This document shows, in pieces, positions 24,819 to 33,305 of a DNA stretch of 64,000 nucleotides. Position numbers and translations under genes: made by a program. Numbering within the stretch: position 1 is the stretch's first letter; each line of letters opens with the position of its first letter. The notes beneath the pieces are model-generated. The model ran no database searches. It was not told the origin of the DNA and saw nothing but the letters and a program-made list of their open reading frames with translations. The DNA is from Sphingomonas sp. R-74633 (lineage in GTDB: Bacteria; Pseudomonadota; Alphaproteobacteria; Sphingomonadales; Sphingomonadaceae), in contig NZ_JACCFG010000004.1 of assembly GCF_013416555.1 (NCBI RefSeq), forward strand, positions 533,301 through 597,300, in the 5' to 3' direction.

Positions 24819-26282
24819 CTAGCCTTCGCGCACCCGGAGCGTTGCCAGCGCGGCCATCCCCATTACCGCCGCCGCGATCGCCATCGTCCAGATCGGCTCG
24901 CCGGGGAAGAAATGGCGCATCACCGTGCCGATCACCGTCGCCACCAGCAGCTGGGGAATGACGATGAAGACGTTGAACAGGCCCATATAGACGCCGAGCT
25001 TGGCCTGGGGCAGCGCCGAGGCGAGGATCGCATAGGGCATGGCGAGGATCGACGCCCAGGCGATCCCGATGCCGATCTCGGCAGCGATCAGGGCGTTGGC
25101 ATCACGGATCACCAGGAAGCTGGCATAGCCGAGTGCGCCGAGCGCCAGTGCGATCGCATGCGTGCGGGCCTTGCCGAACCGGCCCGCGAGCGGGCGCAGC
25201 AGGAAAAGCGCGGCAAGCGTCGCCACGGCGTTCTGCGCCGCCATCAGGATCCCGACCCAGTTGCCCGCCTCGTTATAAACCGCACCAATGGTATCCGGCG
25301 CATGGAAGACATACTGCGCCACCACCGGCGTGGTGTAGATCCACATGATGAACAGCGCCGACCAGCTGAAGAACTGGACGACAGCGAGGCGCTTCATCAC
25401 CGCGGGCATTCCGGAGAAATCGCCCATCAGGTCGCCCAGGATGCCGGCTTTGGTGACCGCGGTGATCATCCGCGCGAGCCCGAACGCCGCGAGCAAGCCG
25501 GCGAGCAGATAGAGCTCCTTTTCGAGCCCGGCGAAGAAGACCAGCGCGCCGAGCGCGGCGCCCCCGGCAAGCCAGGGGATACCCGCGCCGACCCTGGCGG
25601 GCGGTGCCACCGGAGCGGGCTCGACCAGGCCATCGAACGCGGCAAGCTCCTCGGGCGAATATTCGCGGGTGGTGAGCACGGTCCACAGCACCGCGAGCAG
25701 CAGCGCGCCGCCGCCAAGATAGAAGCTCCAGCGCACCGTATCAGGCAGCCCGCCGCCAGCCGCGACGTTGGACACGCCGAAATGGTCGAGCAGCCAGGGC
25801 GTCGCCGATCCGATCACCGCGCCCGCGCCGATGAACGCGGTCTGGATCGCATAGCCGGCGGTGTGCTGGTCCTTGTCGAGCATGTCGCCGACGAACGCGC
25901 GGAACGGCTCCATCGAGATGTTGAGCGAGGCGTCGAGCACCCAGAGCAGCAACGCCGCGGCGAGCAGCACCGGGGCATTGGGCATGCCGAACAGCGCCAG
26001 CGCCGCCAGCACCGCGCCGGCGAGGAAATAGGGGCGGCGGCGGCCGAACCGGCCCCAGGTCCGATCCGAATAATGGCCGATCACCGGCTGGACGAGCAGG
26101 CCGGTCAGCGGAGCGGCGATCCACAGCAGCGGGAGATTCTCGATGCTCTCGCCCAGCGACTGGAAGACGCGGCTCATATTCGCGTTCTGCAGCGCGAAGC
26201 CGATCTGGATGCCTAGGAAGCCGAAGCTGATATTCCACAGCCCGGCGAAACCCTGGCGCGGCCGCCCCCCTGCCTTGCTCAC
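24819..26282 (-). CDS. MFS sugar transporter (maltose/maltodextrin type)
   Basis: 487 residues, 12 predicted membrane segments. The cytoplasmic loop 2-3 motif appears as GHYSDRTWGRFGRRRPYF, which is characteristic of the SLC45/GPH-related sugar carriers found in alphaproteobacterial and xanthomonad maltose and sucrose loci. It probably imports the maltose or glucose oligomers released by the neighbouring glycosidases across the inner membrane. Its start overlaps the GH97 stop by four bases, so it is the last gene of the polysaccharide operon. Confidence 0.88.
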   Translation of the reverse strand: MSKAGGRPRQGFAGLWNISFGFLGIQIGFALQNANMSRVFQSLGESIENLPLLWIAAPLTGLLVQPVIGHYSDRTWGRFGRRRPYFLAGAVLAALALFGMPNAPVLLAAALLLWVLDASLNISMEPFRAFVGDMLDKDQHTAGYAIQTAFIGAGAVIGSATPWLLDHFGVSNVAAGGGLPDTVRWSFYLGGGALLLAVLWTVLTTREYSPEELAAFDGLVEPAPVAPPARVGAGIPWLAGGAALGALVFFAGLEKELYLLAGLLAAFGLARMITAVTKAGILGDLMGDFSGMPAVMKRLAVVQFFSWSALFIMWIYTTPVVAQYVFHAPDTIGAVYNEAGNWVGILMAAQNAVATLAALFLLRPLAGRFGKARTHAIALALGALGYASFLVIRDANALIAAEIGIGIAWASILAMPYAILASALPQAKLGVYMGLFNVFIVIPQLLVATVIGTVMRHFFPGEPIWTMAIAAAVMGMAALATLRVREG

Positions 26283-28363
26283 CGGCGGCGTGCCTTCTTG
26301 GCAGGCGCGACGAAGCGGATCGCCTCGCCGCCGCCCGGCGCCAGCGCGATGGTGAGCGTGTCGCCCTTTTTCACCGTCACGGTTTCGATCGTGATCGAGT
26401 GACGCGCATCGGTTCGGTAGTCGGCGCCCGGGCCGTCGCGATAGATCTCGGCGGTGTAAGTCTTGCCGGCATCGAGGAAGTCGAGCGTCACGGTCGAGCT
26501 GCGCGGCTCCTCGTCGCCGACCGCACCGAGATACCAGTCGTCGCTGCCCTTGGCCTTGCGGGCGATCGTGGCGTAGTCGCCGACCTCACCGTTCAGCACG
26601 CGGGTGTCGCTCCAGTCGGTCGGGACGTCGCGGATGAACTTCATCTCGCGCGGATATTTCGCGTAGTTCTCGGGCGTGTCTGCAGCCATCACGACCGGCG
26701 AATAGAGCACCACATAGAGCGCGAGCTGCTTCGCGATGGTCGACTTGATCGCCGAGCCGTTCGAGCCGCTCAGGCTGAGCACGCCGGGAGTGAAGTCCAT
26801 CGGCCCGCCGAGCAGCTGCGTGAAGACCATATTCGCCTCATGCTCGGGCGGGTTCTTGCCGCCTTCCCAGGCGTTATATTCCATGCCGCGGCCGCCCTCG
26901 CGTGCCACCCAGTTCGGAAAGGTGCGGCGCAGGCCTGTGTCCTTGACCGGCTCGTGGCTGTCGATCGAGACATGATATTTCGCAGCGGTCTCCACGACGC
27001 GGAGATGGTGGTTCACCATCCACTGGCTCTCATGCCATTCGCGGTGCTGCGAGCCGTCGGGATCGACGCGCTCGATCTGGCCGGCGTCCGTCACATAGCC
27101 GGTCTTCACCACCGGGATGCCGTGGTCCTGGGCATATTTGAACGCGCGGTCGAGCTGGCTGTCATAGTGACTCGCCGAACCGCCGGTTTCGTTATGACCG
27201 ATCAGATAGACGCCCTTGGCCTTGGAATAGCGCGCCAGCTCGGCGGCGTCGAAATCCTCGGTCGGCTGGTCGAAGTTCATCTCGTTTCCATTGCCGAACC
27301 AGTTGCCGTCCCAGCCGACATTCCAGCCCTCGACGAGCACGCCGGGGATATGGTTGGCCGCGGCGAAGTCGATATATTCCTTCACATGCGCAGTGGTGGC
27401 GCCGTGCTTGGGGCCGCGCGACCAGGTCCATTCGCCCTTGATCATGTTCCACCACACACCGACGAACTTGCCCGGCTTGATCCACGAGACGTCGCCAAGC
27501 TTGTTCGGCTCGTTGAGGTTGAGCGTCATCCGGCTGGCGGCGTAGAGGCCGGCCGCGTCATCGGCGATGGCGAGCGTCCGCCACGGCGTGGAGAAGCCTG
27601 CATCGCGCGACACCTTGGGCGCGCCCGCGCCGGGGGTGAGCGAGGCCTTGAAGGTGTTCCCCTCGGCGCGCTGCAGGTTCATCGCGGCATAGTCGACCAA
27701 AGCCGCCTCGTGCACCGCGACATGCGTGCCGCTGGCGAGCTTGATCGTCATCACCGTCTGCGCGGTGCCGACCGCGTCGAGCGCGGTCTTGTTGTAGAGA
27801 TATTCCTCGCGGTTCCACAGATAGGCCGGCTTCCACCAGGCGGTGCCCGGCTCGGCGAATGCGAATTCGGTCAGCTCGTCGGCGATGTTGGCGTGCTTGA
27901 GGTTGGCCTGGGCCGGCAGCGTGTAGCGGAAGCCGATACCGTCGTCGAAGATGCGGAAAGTGACGTCCATCTCGCGCTTGAGATCGGCCTTTTCCCGAAG
28001 ACGAACCGTCATCTCATTGTGGTTGTCGCGGATCGTCGTCCACTCGCCGAAGGGCTGGGTCCAGCTGGTGTCCGACTTGTCGCGCTTGATCTCCACCAGG
28101 CTCATGTTGCGGTCGAGCTTGGGCGCATCGGTGAACAGGAAGCCGAGCCGGCTGTCGGTCAGCATCGGCTTGCCGGCGCGCTGGACGGCATAGCTGGCGC
28201 GGCCTTCATTATCGAGGCTGATCGTCACGGTGAGCTTGCCGTCGGGCGAGGCGGCGCGGGCGACGACATTGCCGTCGGTCTTCTGCGACAGATCGTCCTG
28301 AGCCAGCGCGGGCGCCGTGAAGGTGAAGGCAGCGAAGGCCAGCGCGAGGGGGGCGAGCTTCAT
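26279..28363 (-). CDS. Glycoside hydrolase family 97 alpha-glucosidase (SusB-like)
   Basis: 694 residues; signal peptide 1-21 (ALAQ) gives a periplasmic enzyme. The N-terminal beta-sandwich (about 25-290, SPDGKLTVTISLDNEGRASYAV) and the (beta/alpha)8 barrel with VEGWNVGWDGNWFG, SHEPVKDTGLRRTFPNWVAREG and GMEYNAWEGG are signatures of GH97. Family members split alpha-glucosidic bonds in starch-derived oligosaccharides, using Ca2+; I did not assign inverting versus retaining type from residues. It lies in the alpha-glucan cluster, nine bases after the GH13 gene and overlapping the transporter gene. Confidence 0.93.
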   Translation of the reverse strand: MKLAPLALAFAAFTFTAPALAQDDLSQKTDGNVVARAASPDGKLTVTISLDNEGRASYAVQRAGKPMLTDSRLGFLFTDAPKLDRNMSLVEIKRDKSDTSWTQPFGEWTTIRDNHNEMTVRLREKADLKREMDVTFRIFDDGIGFRYTLPAQANLKHANIADELTEFAFAEPGTAWWKPAYLWNREEYLYNKTALDAVGTAQTVMTIKLASGTHVAVHEAALVDYAAMNLQRAEGNTFKASLTPGAGAPKVSRDAGFSTPWRTLAIADDAAGLYAASRMTLNLNEPNKLGDVSWIKPGKFVGVWWNMIKGEWTWSRGPKHGATTAHVKEYIDFAAANHIPGVLVEGWNVGWDGNWFGNGNEMNFDQPTEDFDAAELARYSKAKGVYLIGHNETGGSASHYDSQLDRAFKYAQDHGIPVVKTGYVTDAGQIERVDPDGSQHREWHESQWMVNHHLRVVETAAKYHVSIDSHEPVKDTGLRRTFPNWVAREGGRGMEYNAWEGGKNPPEHEANMVFTQLLGGPMDFTPGVLSLSGSNGSAIKSTIAKQLALYVVLYSPVVMAADTPENYAKYPREMKFIRDVPTDWSDTRVLNGEVGDYATIARKAKGSDDWYLGAVGDEEPRSSTVTLDFLDAGKTYTAEIYRDGPGADYRTDARHSITIETVTVKKGDTLTIALAPGGGEAIRFVAPAKKARRR

Positions 28364-28372
28364 GGCGATTCC

Positions 28373-29992
28373 TCAGTTTTCGGTGCGGGCGATCAACCCG
28401 GCATGGGGGGCAAAGGTCCAGTCGTCGGTGCTGCAAGTGGCGAGCAGCGGGCGCCAGTGCGAAGCCTCCTCAGGCATCCAATGCTGCGCGGCATCGCCCA
28501 GGTTGAACACGCAGAGCAAGCGCTCGCCCTCCCCTTCGCGCTCGAAGGCGATCAGCTCGCCCGGCGCATCGAGGAAGGTGATGTCACCGGTGCGCAGCGC
28601 TGGCGAGCTGTTGCGCAGCGCTAGCACTTTGCGGGTCCAGGCGAGCAGCGAACCCGGATCGGCATCCTGCACGTCGATTGCGAGCCGGGCGTGGTTGGGG
28701 CCGACCGGCAGCCAGGGCTTGCCGCTGGTGAAGCCGAGCTGCGGCGCATTCGCCTGCCAGGGCATCGGAGTGCGGGCGCCGTCGCGCGACAGAGTCCGTG
28801 GCCAGTTGGCGATCGCCTCGGGGTCCTGGAGGTCTTCGAACGCGATCTCGACCTGGTCGAGCCCGAGCTCCTCGCCGTAATAGAGGAAGATATTCCCGCG
28901 CAGCGCCGCGAGCAGCAGCATCTTCATCCGCGCGAACGCATCGGCCTGCGCGGGCGCGGCCCAGCGCGAGACGGCGCGCGGCGCGTCGTGATTCTCGAAC
29001 GCCCAGCTCGGCCAGCTGCCGTCGCTCGACCAGTTCTCCAGCGCCTCGCGCACCGCCGCTGCGGTCAGGCTGGCAGCGTAGAGGAAGTCGAAGCCGTACG
29101 CCGTGTTCAGCCGGTTGCTGCCGGCAGTGAACAGCTTCATCTCGCGGTCGGCATCGGCCCCGCCGACTTCGGCGACGGTGAAGCGATCGGGATATTCGTC
29201 GAACACACCGCGCAGCCGCTCGAGGAACGGTGGGATGTCGGCGTGGCTCTGGTTGTAGATATGGAGCTGGAAGTCGAACGGGCGCGTCCGCGGCGTGTTG
29301 GAATCGGGCGCCGGCGGATTGTCGCGGAATTCGGGGTCGTGCATCGAGAAGTTGATCGCATCGATGCGGAAGCCGTCGACTCCGCGATCGAGCCAGAAGC
29401 GCGTGATCGCGAGCAGCTCCTCCTGCACCTCGGGATGGTGGCAGTTGAGCTGGGGCTGCTCCTTCAGGAAATTGTGCATGTAATACTGGCCGCGCCGCGC
29501 GTCCCAGGTCCAGGCCGGGCCGCCAAAGACCGACTGCCAGTTGGTCGGCGGCGAACCCTCCGGCTTGGCGTCGTGCCAGACATACCAGTCGGCCTTGGGA
29601 TTATCGCGGCTTGCCCGGCTCTCGACGAACCAGGCGTGCTCGTCGGAGGTATGCGCCCAGACCTGATCGATCAGCACGCGCAGCCCCAGCGCATGCGCGC
29701 GGGCGATCAGCGCGTCGAAATCGGCGAGCGTACCGAAGATCGGATCGACGTCGCGATAGTCGGCCACGTCATAGCCGAAATCGGCCATGGGCGACTTGAA
29801 GAAGGGCGAGAGCCAGATCGCATCGACGCCGAGGCTGGCGACATGGTCGAGCCGCGCGGTGATGCCCGGCAGGTCGCCGATGCCGTCGCCGTTCGAATCG
29901 AAGAAGCTGCGCGGGTAGATCTGGTAGATCGTGGCACCCCGCCACCAGGGCTGGTCGTTCTGGAGTTCCGCTTTTGCGGCAGGCTGGTTCAC
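28373..29992 (-). CDS. GH13 alpha-glucosidase (oligo-1,6/alpha-1,4 type)
   Basis: 539 residues. The GH13 barrel carries nucleophile D211 (GFRIDAINF), acid/base E275 (FTVAEVGG) and D336 (FENHDAPR). Region I reads LIDQVWAHTSDEH, where the usual Asn is replaced as in the proteobacterial cytosolic alpha-glucosidase subgroup. No signal peptide, so it should act on imported maltose or maltodextrin. GTG 29992 was chosen because it overlaps the amylase stop (GTGA) and has GGAG upstream; a longer GTG start at 30013 is less likely. Part of the halogenase-amylase-glucosidase-GH97-transporter operon. Confidence 0.93.
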   Translation of the reverse strand: MNQPAAKAELQNDQPWWRGATIYQIYPRSFFDSNGDGIGDLPGITARLDHVASLGVDAIWLSPFFKSPMADFGYDVADYRDVDPIFGTLADFDALIARAHALGLRVLIDQVWAHTSDEHAWFVESRASRDNPKADWYVWHDAKPEGSPPTNWQSVFGGPAWTWDARRGQYYMHNFLKEQPQLNCHHPEVQEELLAITRFWLDRGVDGFRIDAINFSMHDPEFRDNPPAPDSNTPRTRPFDFQLHIYNQSHADIPPFLERLRGVFDEYPDRFTVAEVGGADADREMKLFTAGSNRLNTAYGFDFLYAASLTAAAVREALENWSSDGSWPSWAFENHDAPRAVSRWAAPAQADAFARMKMLLLAALRGNIFLYYGEELGLDQVEIAFEDLQDPEAIANWPRTLSRDGARTPMPWQANAPQLGFTSGKPWLPVGPNHARLAIDVQDADPGSLLAWTRKVLALRNSSPALRTGDITFLDAPGELIAFEREGEGERLLCVFNLGDAAQHWMPEEASHWRPLLATCSTDDWTFAPHAGLIARTEN

Positions 29993-31761
29993 GGTCGGGT
30001 CTCCGCCGCGCACACCGCATATCCGAGCGGTGGCAGGCTGATGGTTAGGGAACCGGGGGCACTCGCCTGGGGGGCGCAGCTTCCGGCGAGCGGATGGAAA
30101 TGCGTGGAGCGCGTCTCGACCTGCACCTGTCGGGTGATCGCGGTGGTCGAGGTATTGAAGGCGAGCAGCACTTCGCCGCCGGTGACGGGATCGAAGCGCG
30201 ACAGGGCCAGGAGTCCCGGCTTGTCCTCGCGCGCGCGCAACAACTGGCGGCCGCGGGTCAGCGCAGGGGTGGCGGTGCGCAACCGGGCAAGGCTGGTGAT
30301 CTCGCGGAAGATCGGGTTGGTCTCGTCGAAGCGCGGGGTGGCGATGCTGGCAGTGGTACCGACCAGCTTGCGGGCTACATAGTCCGGCACCTTGCTGCCG
30401 AACTGGTCCTCACGCGCATCGACATCGTTCGCGCCGCCGGCAAAGCCCTGCTCGTCGCCGGCATAGATGGTCGGCACGCCGCGCAGCGTGAGCAGCAGCG
30501 CGTTGGAGAGGAGGACGCGCTCGAGGACTTCGGCCTCGCTCGCCTCTGGAAACGCCTTGCGCACGAACCAGGCGAAACGGCCATTGTCGTGGTTGCCGCT
30601 GAAGGTCGGCAGCTGGATCGCAGTATCGAAGCCATGCGCGTAGAGCACATCGCCGTCGAACAGCTTCTCGAACACATCAGTGCCCTTGGTCCCCGCGACG
30701 CTGTCGAGCAGCGCTTGGCGGAACGCGAAATCGAGCACCGAGGGCAGCCGGGCGGTGATCGTGTGGGCGGCCTGGGCGGCGGGATCGGCGACCTCGCCGA
30801 AGATGTGGAAGTTCGGGATTCCCTTGGCGTGCGCGCGCTCGAGCATCGCGGGGACGAAGGCCTGCCAGAATTCGGGGTTCACATGCCGCGCGGTATCGAT
30901 GCGGAACCCGTCGACGCCGAACCGGTCGATCCAGCCGCCGAAGATGTCGATCATGCCCGCGAGCACGCGCGGATGCTCGGTCATCAGATCGTCGAGCCCG
31001 ATGAAATCGCCCATCGTCGAGCTCTCGCCGGCGAAGGTCGAGTCACCCCGGTTATGGTAATAGATCGGGTCGTTGAGCCAGGCCGGGTGCTTGGCCGCCT
31101 TCTCCGCGGCAGGGACGAACGGCGTATAGGCGTAGCTCGGATCGGTCAGCTTGCTGAAGTCCCCGGTCGCATCGCCGTCGAAGCCCGGATTGATCTGTGC
31201 GCCGTTCACCCCGCCACGGCGTTGGTACGGATAGTCCGCGCGGCTGCGATAGGCGCACGCGCCGCACTCGCGATACTGGATCACGTCCGCCGTGTGGTTC
31301 ACGACGATGTCCATATAGAGCTTCATGCCCCGAGCATGCGCGGCATCGACCAGCGCCTTGAACTCGGCATCGGTGCCGAGATGCGGATCGACATGGGTGA
31401 AGTCGGTGATCCAATAGCCGTGATAGCCCGCGCTCTGCTGGCCAGGCCCACCCTGGACGGGCTTGTTGACGAAGATCGGCGCGACCCAGATCGCGGTGAT
31501 GCCGAGCGACTGGAGGTAGGGCAGCTTGTCGCGCAGCCCCTTGAGGTCGCCGCCGTGATAATAGCGTGCGTCGCTGGGATCGAAGCCGGTCTTGCTGCGA
31601 TCGCCGGCCAGGCCGCCGCGGTTATTCGCGGGGTCGCCGTTCGCGAACCGGTCCGGCAGGACGAAATAGATCACTTCGTCCTGCGGCAGCCGCGCGCGAT
31701 AATCCTGCGCGGCGGCGGGCATCGCGGCGATCGTGGCAAGGAGGGCGACCGCCAGCTTCAT
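29989..31761 (-). CDS. Secreted GH13 alpha-amylase
   Basis: 590 residues; signal peptide 1-19 (AAAQ). GH13 motifs: DIVVNH (151-156), nucleophile D289 in GFRIDTARH, E323 in IFGEVAD and D392 in SGNHD; a C-terminal beta domain follows from about 500. It likely cleaves starch or maltodextrin in the periplasm or at the surface into oligomers for the downstream glucosidases. ATG 31761 overlaps the halogenase stop (ATGA). A TTG at 31767 would add two residues. Confidence 0.93.
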   Translation of the reverse strand: MKLAVALLATIAAMPAAAQDYRARLPQDEVIYFVLPDRFANGDPANNRGGLAGDRSKTGFDPSDARYYHGGDLKGLRDKLPYLQSLGITAIWVAPIFVNKPVQGGPGQQSAGYHGYWITDFTHVDPHLGTDAEFKALVDAAHARGMKLYMDIVVNHTADVIQYRECGACAYRSRADYPYQRRGGVNGAQINPGFDGDATGDFSKLTDPSYAYTPFVPAAEKAAKHPAWLNDPIYYHNRGDSTFAGESSTMGDFIGLDDLMTEHPRVLAGMIDIFGGWIDRFGVDGFRIDTARHVNPEFWQAFVPAMLERAHAKGIPNFHIFGEVADPAAQAAHTITARLPSVLDFAFRQALLDSVAGTKGTDVFEKLFDGDVLYAHGFDTAIQLPTFSGNHDNGRFAWFVRKAFPEASEAEVLERVLLSNALLLTLRGVPTIYAGDEQGFAGGANDVDAREDQFGSKVPDYVARKLVGTTASIATPRFDETNPIFREITSLARLRTATPALTRGRQLLRAREDKPGLLALSRFDPVTGGEVLLAFNTSTTAITRQVQVETRSTHFHPLAGSCAPQASAPGSLTISLPPLGYAVCAAETRP

Positions 31762-33248
31762 GCGCAATGCTGCGCCACATACGCAGCATGATCAGGCATC
31801 TGGCCGACTTCGCGGGCGCCCAGCAGTTCGATCAACTCGAGATATTCGGCGATCTCGGCACGGCTCGGCAGGTCGGCGACCGGATGATAGCCTTCGGCCG
31901 AAATCCCCTGCCCTGCCAGCACCTGCAGCCAGGCGACTTCGCCGAACAGGTCCGCCCCTTCGCGCACGATCTGGCCGGAGGCACGCCACAGCGCGATCTT
32001 GTGCTGGAGGCTCTCGGGCAAGGCCGAGGCGCGGCGCTCGACCCAGAAGGGCTCGTCGCGATCATTGGCCCAATAATGGAGCACGAGGAAATCGCGAACG
32101 CGATCATATTCGAAATGCGCCTGGCGATCATATTCGTCGCGCTGGACCTGGCTGACCTTGCGCCCCGGCAGCAGCCTGAGGATCCGCTCGATCGCCGACT
32201 GGATCATATGGATGCTGGTCGATTCCAGCGGCTCGAGAAAGCCGCTGGCCAGCCCGAGCGCGATGACATTGTGCTTCCAGAAGCTCGCCCGCTTGCCCGC
32301 GGTGAAGCGCAGCGGCCGGGGATCGCCGAGCGGCTTCTCGTCAAGCCCGGCGAGCAGCCGCGCCGCCGCTTCGTCGTCGGAGAGATGCGCGCTCGCATAG
32401 ACCAAACCGTTGCCGGTGCGATGCTGGAGCGGGATGCGCCATTGCCAGCCGGCGCCGTGCGCGGTGGCGCGGGTATAAGGGGTGAAGTCCTGCGCGCGCT
32501 CGGAGGGCACGGCCATGGCGCGGTCGCAGGGGAGCAGGTCGCTCCAGCCCTCATAGCCGGCGCCGAGCGTCTCGCCGATCAGCAGCGCGCGGAACCCGGT
32601 GCAGTCGAGGAACAGATCGCCGGCAACTTCGCGCTCGCCGTCGAGCCTGAGCGCGGTGACATCGCCGCTCTCCCCGTCCCGCTCGACCGAGACGATGCGT
32701 CCTTCCACCCGCTGCACGCCGCCGCTCTCGGCAAGCCCGCGCAGGAAGCGGGCATAGAGCCCGGCGTCGAAATGGAAGGCATAGGGCATTTCGGGCAACA
32801 CCCGCGCCGTTCGCGCTGGCCCGCGCTGCATCCGGTTGGCCAGCGCTGCGGCATTGTTGAGCGAATAGGCGGCGAGCGGCTTGGCGACGCCCTCGGCCAT
32901 TCCACGCAGCCAGCTATGCTGGAAGGCGAGCAGGCCGTTCTCGCGGCCGACATCGCCGAACGCGTGCATGTAGCGCCCGCCTTTGGTCCAGCCGACGAAC
33001 TCGATGGCCAGCTTGAAGCTCGCCTGGGTGGCGGCCATGAACTGGTTCTCGTCGATCCCCAGCCCGGCATTGAACAGCCGGATCTGCGGAATCGTCGCCT
33101 CGCCCACCCCGACCGTGCCGATCTCCTCGGACTCGACCAGGGTGATCTGGAAGCGGGGACCAAGGAACCGCGCGAACGCCGCCGCGGCCATCCAGCCCGC
33201 GGTGCCGCCGCCCGCGATCACGATCCGGATCGGCTGCTCACTCTTCAC
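31758..33248 (-). CDS. Flavin-dependent tryptophan-halogenase-like protein
   Basis: 496 residues of the PrnA family. FAD-binding GGGTAGW (13-19), the putative catalytic Lys78 (ASFKLAIEF), the halogenase motif WQWRIP (267-272) and Glu341 in EPLESTS are all present, so it has the parts needed to make hypochlorous acid or hypobromous acid and pass it along the tunnel to Lys. The substrate is not tryptophan by necessity: related proteins in sphingomonads, caulobacters and xanthomonads occur beside TonB receptors for carbohydrates, with unknown native substrates. It is first in the glucan operon, after a terminator that follows the TonB receptor gene. Confidence 0.92.
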   Translation of the reverse strand: MKSEQPIRIVIAGGGTAGWMAAAAFARFLGPRFQITLVESEEIGTVGVGEATIPQIRLFNAGLGIDENQFMAATQASFKLAIEFVGWTKGGRYMHAFGDVGRENGLLAFQHSWLRGMAEGVAKPLAAYSLNNAAALANRMQRGPARTARVLPEMPYAFHFDAGLYARFLRGLAESGGVQRVEGRIVSVERDGESGDVTALRLDGEREVAGDLFLDCTGFRALLIGETLGAGYEGWSDLLPCDRAMAVPSERAQDFTPYTRATAHGAGWQWRIPLQHRTGNGLVYASAHLSDDEAAARLLAGLDEKPLGDPRPLRFTAGKRASFWKHNVIALGLASGFLEPLESTSIHMIQSAIERILRLLPGRKVSQVQRDEYDRQAHFEYDRVRDFLVLHYWANDRDEPFWVERRASALPESLQHKIALWRASGQIVREGADLFGEVAWLQVLAGQGISAEGYHPVADLPSRAEIAEYLELIELLGAREVGQMPDHAAYVAQHCA

Positions 33249-33260
33249 GTCAGCGCCTCG

Positions 33261-33294
33261 AAAAACAGGTGGCCCGGCAGGGAAGCCGGGCCAC
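33261..33294 (-). terminator. Intrinsic terminator after the second TonB receptor
   Basis: GTGGCCCGGC/GCCGGGCCAC 10-bp stem (33269-33278 with 33285-33294), 6-base loop. On the minus strand it is followed by CTGTTTTT. It lies between the receptor and the halogenase gene and probably makes receptor mRNA more abundant than the downstream genes. Confidence 0.85.
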
Positions 33295-33305
33295 AGCCGG
33301 GGGGA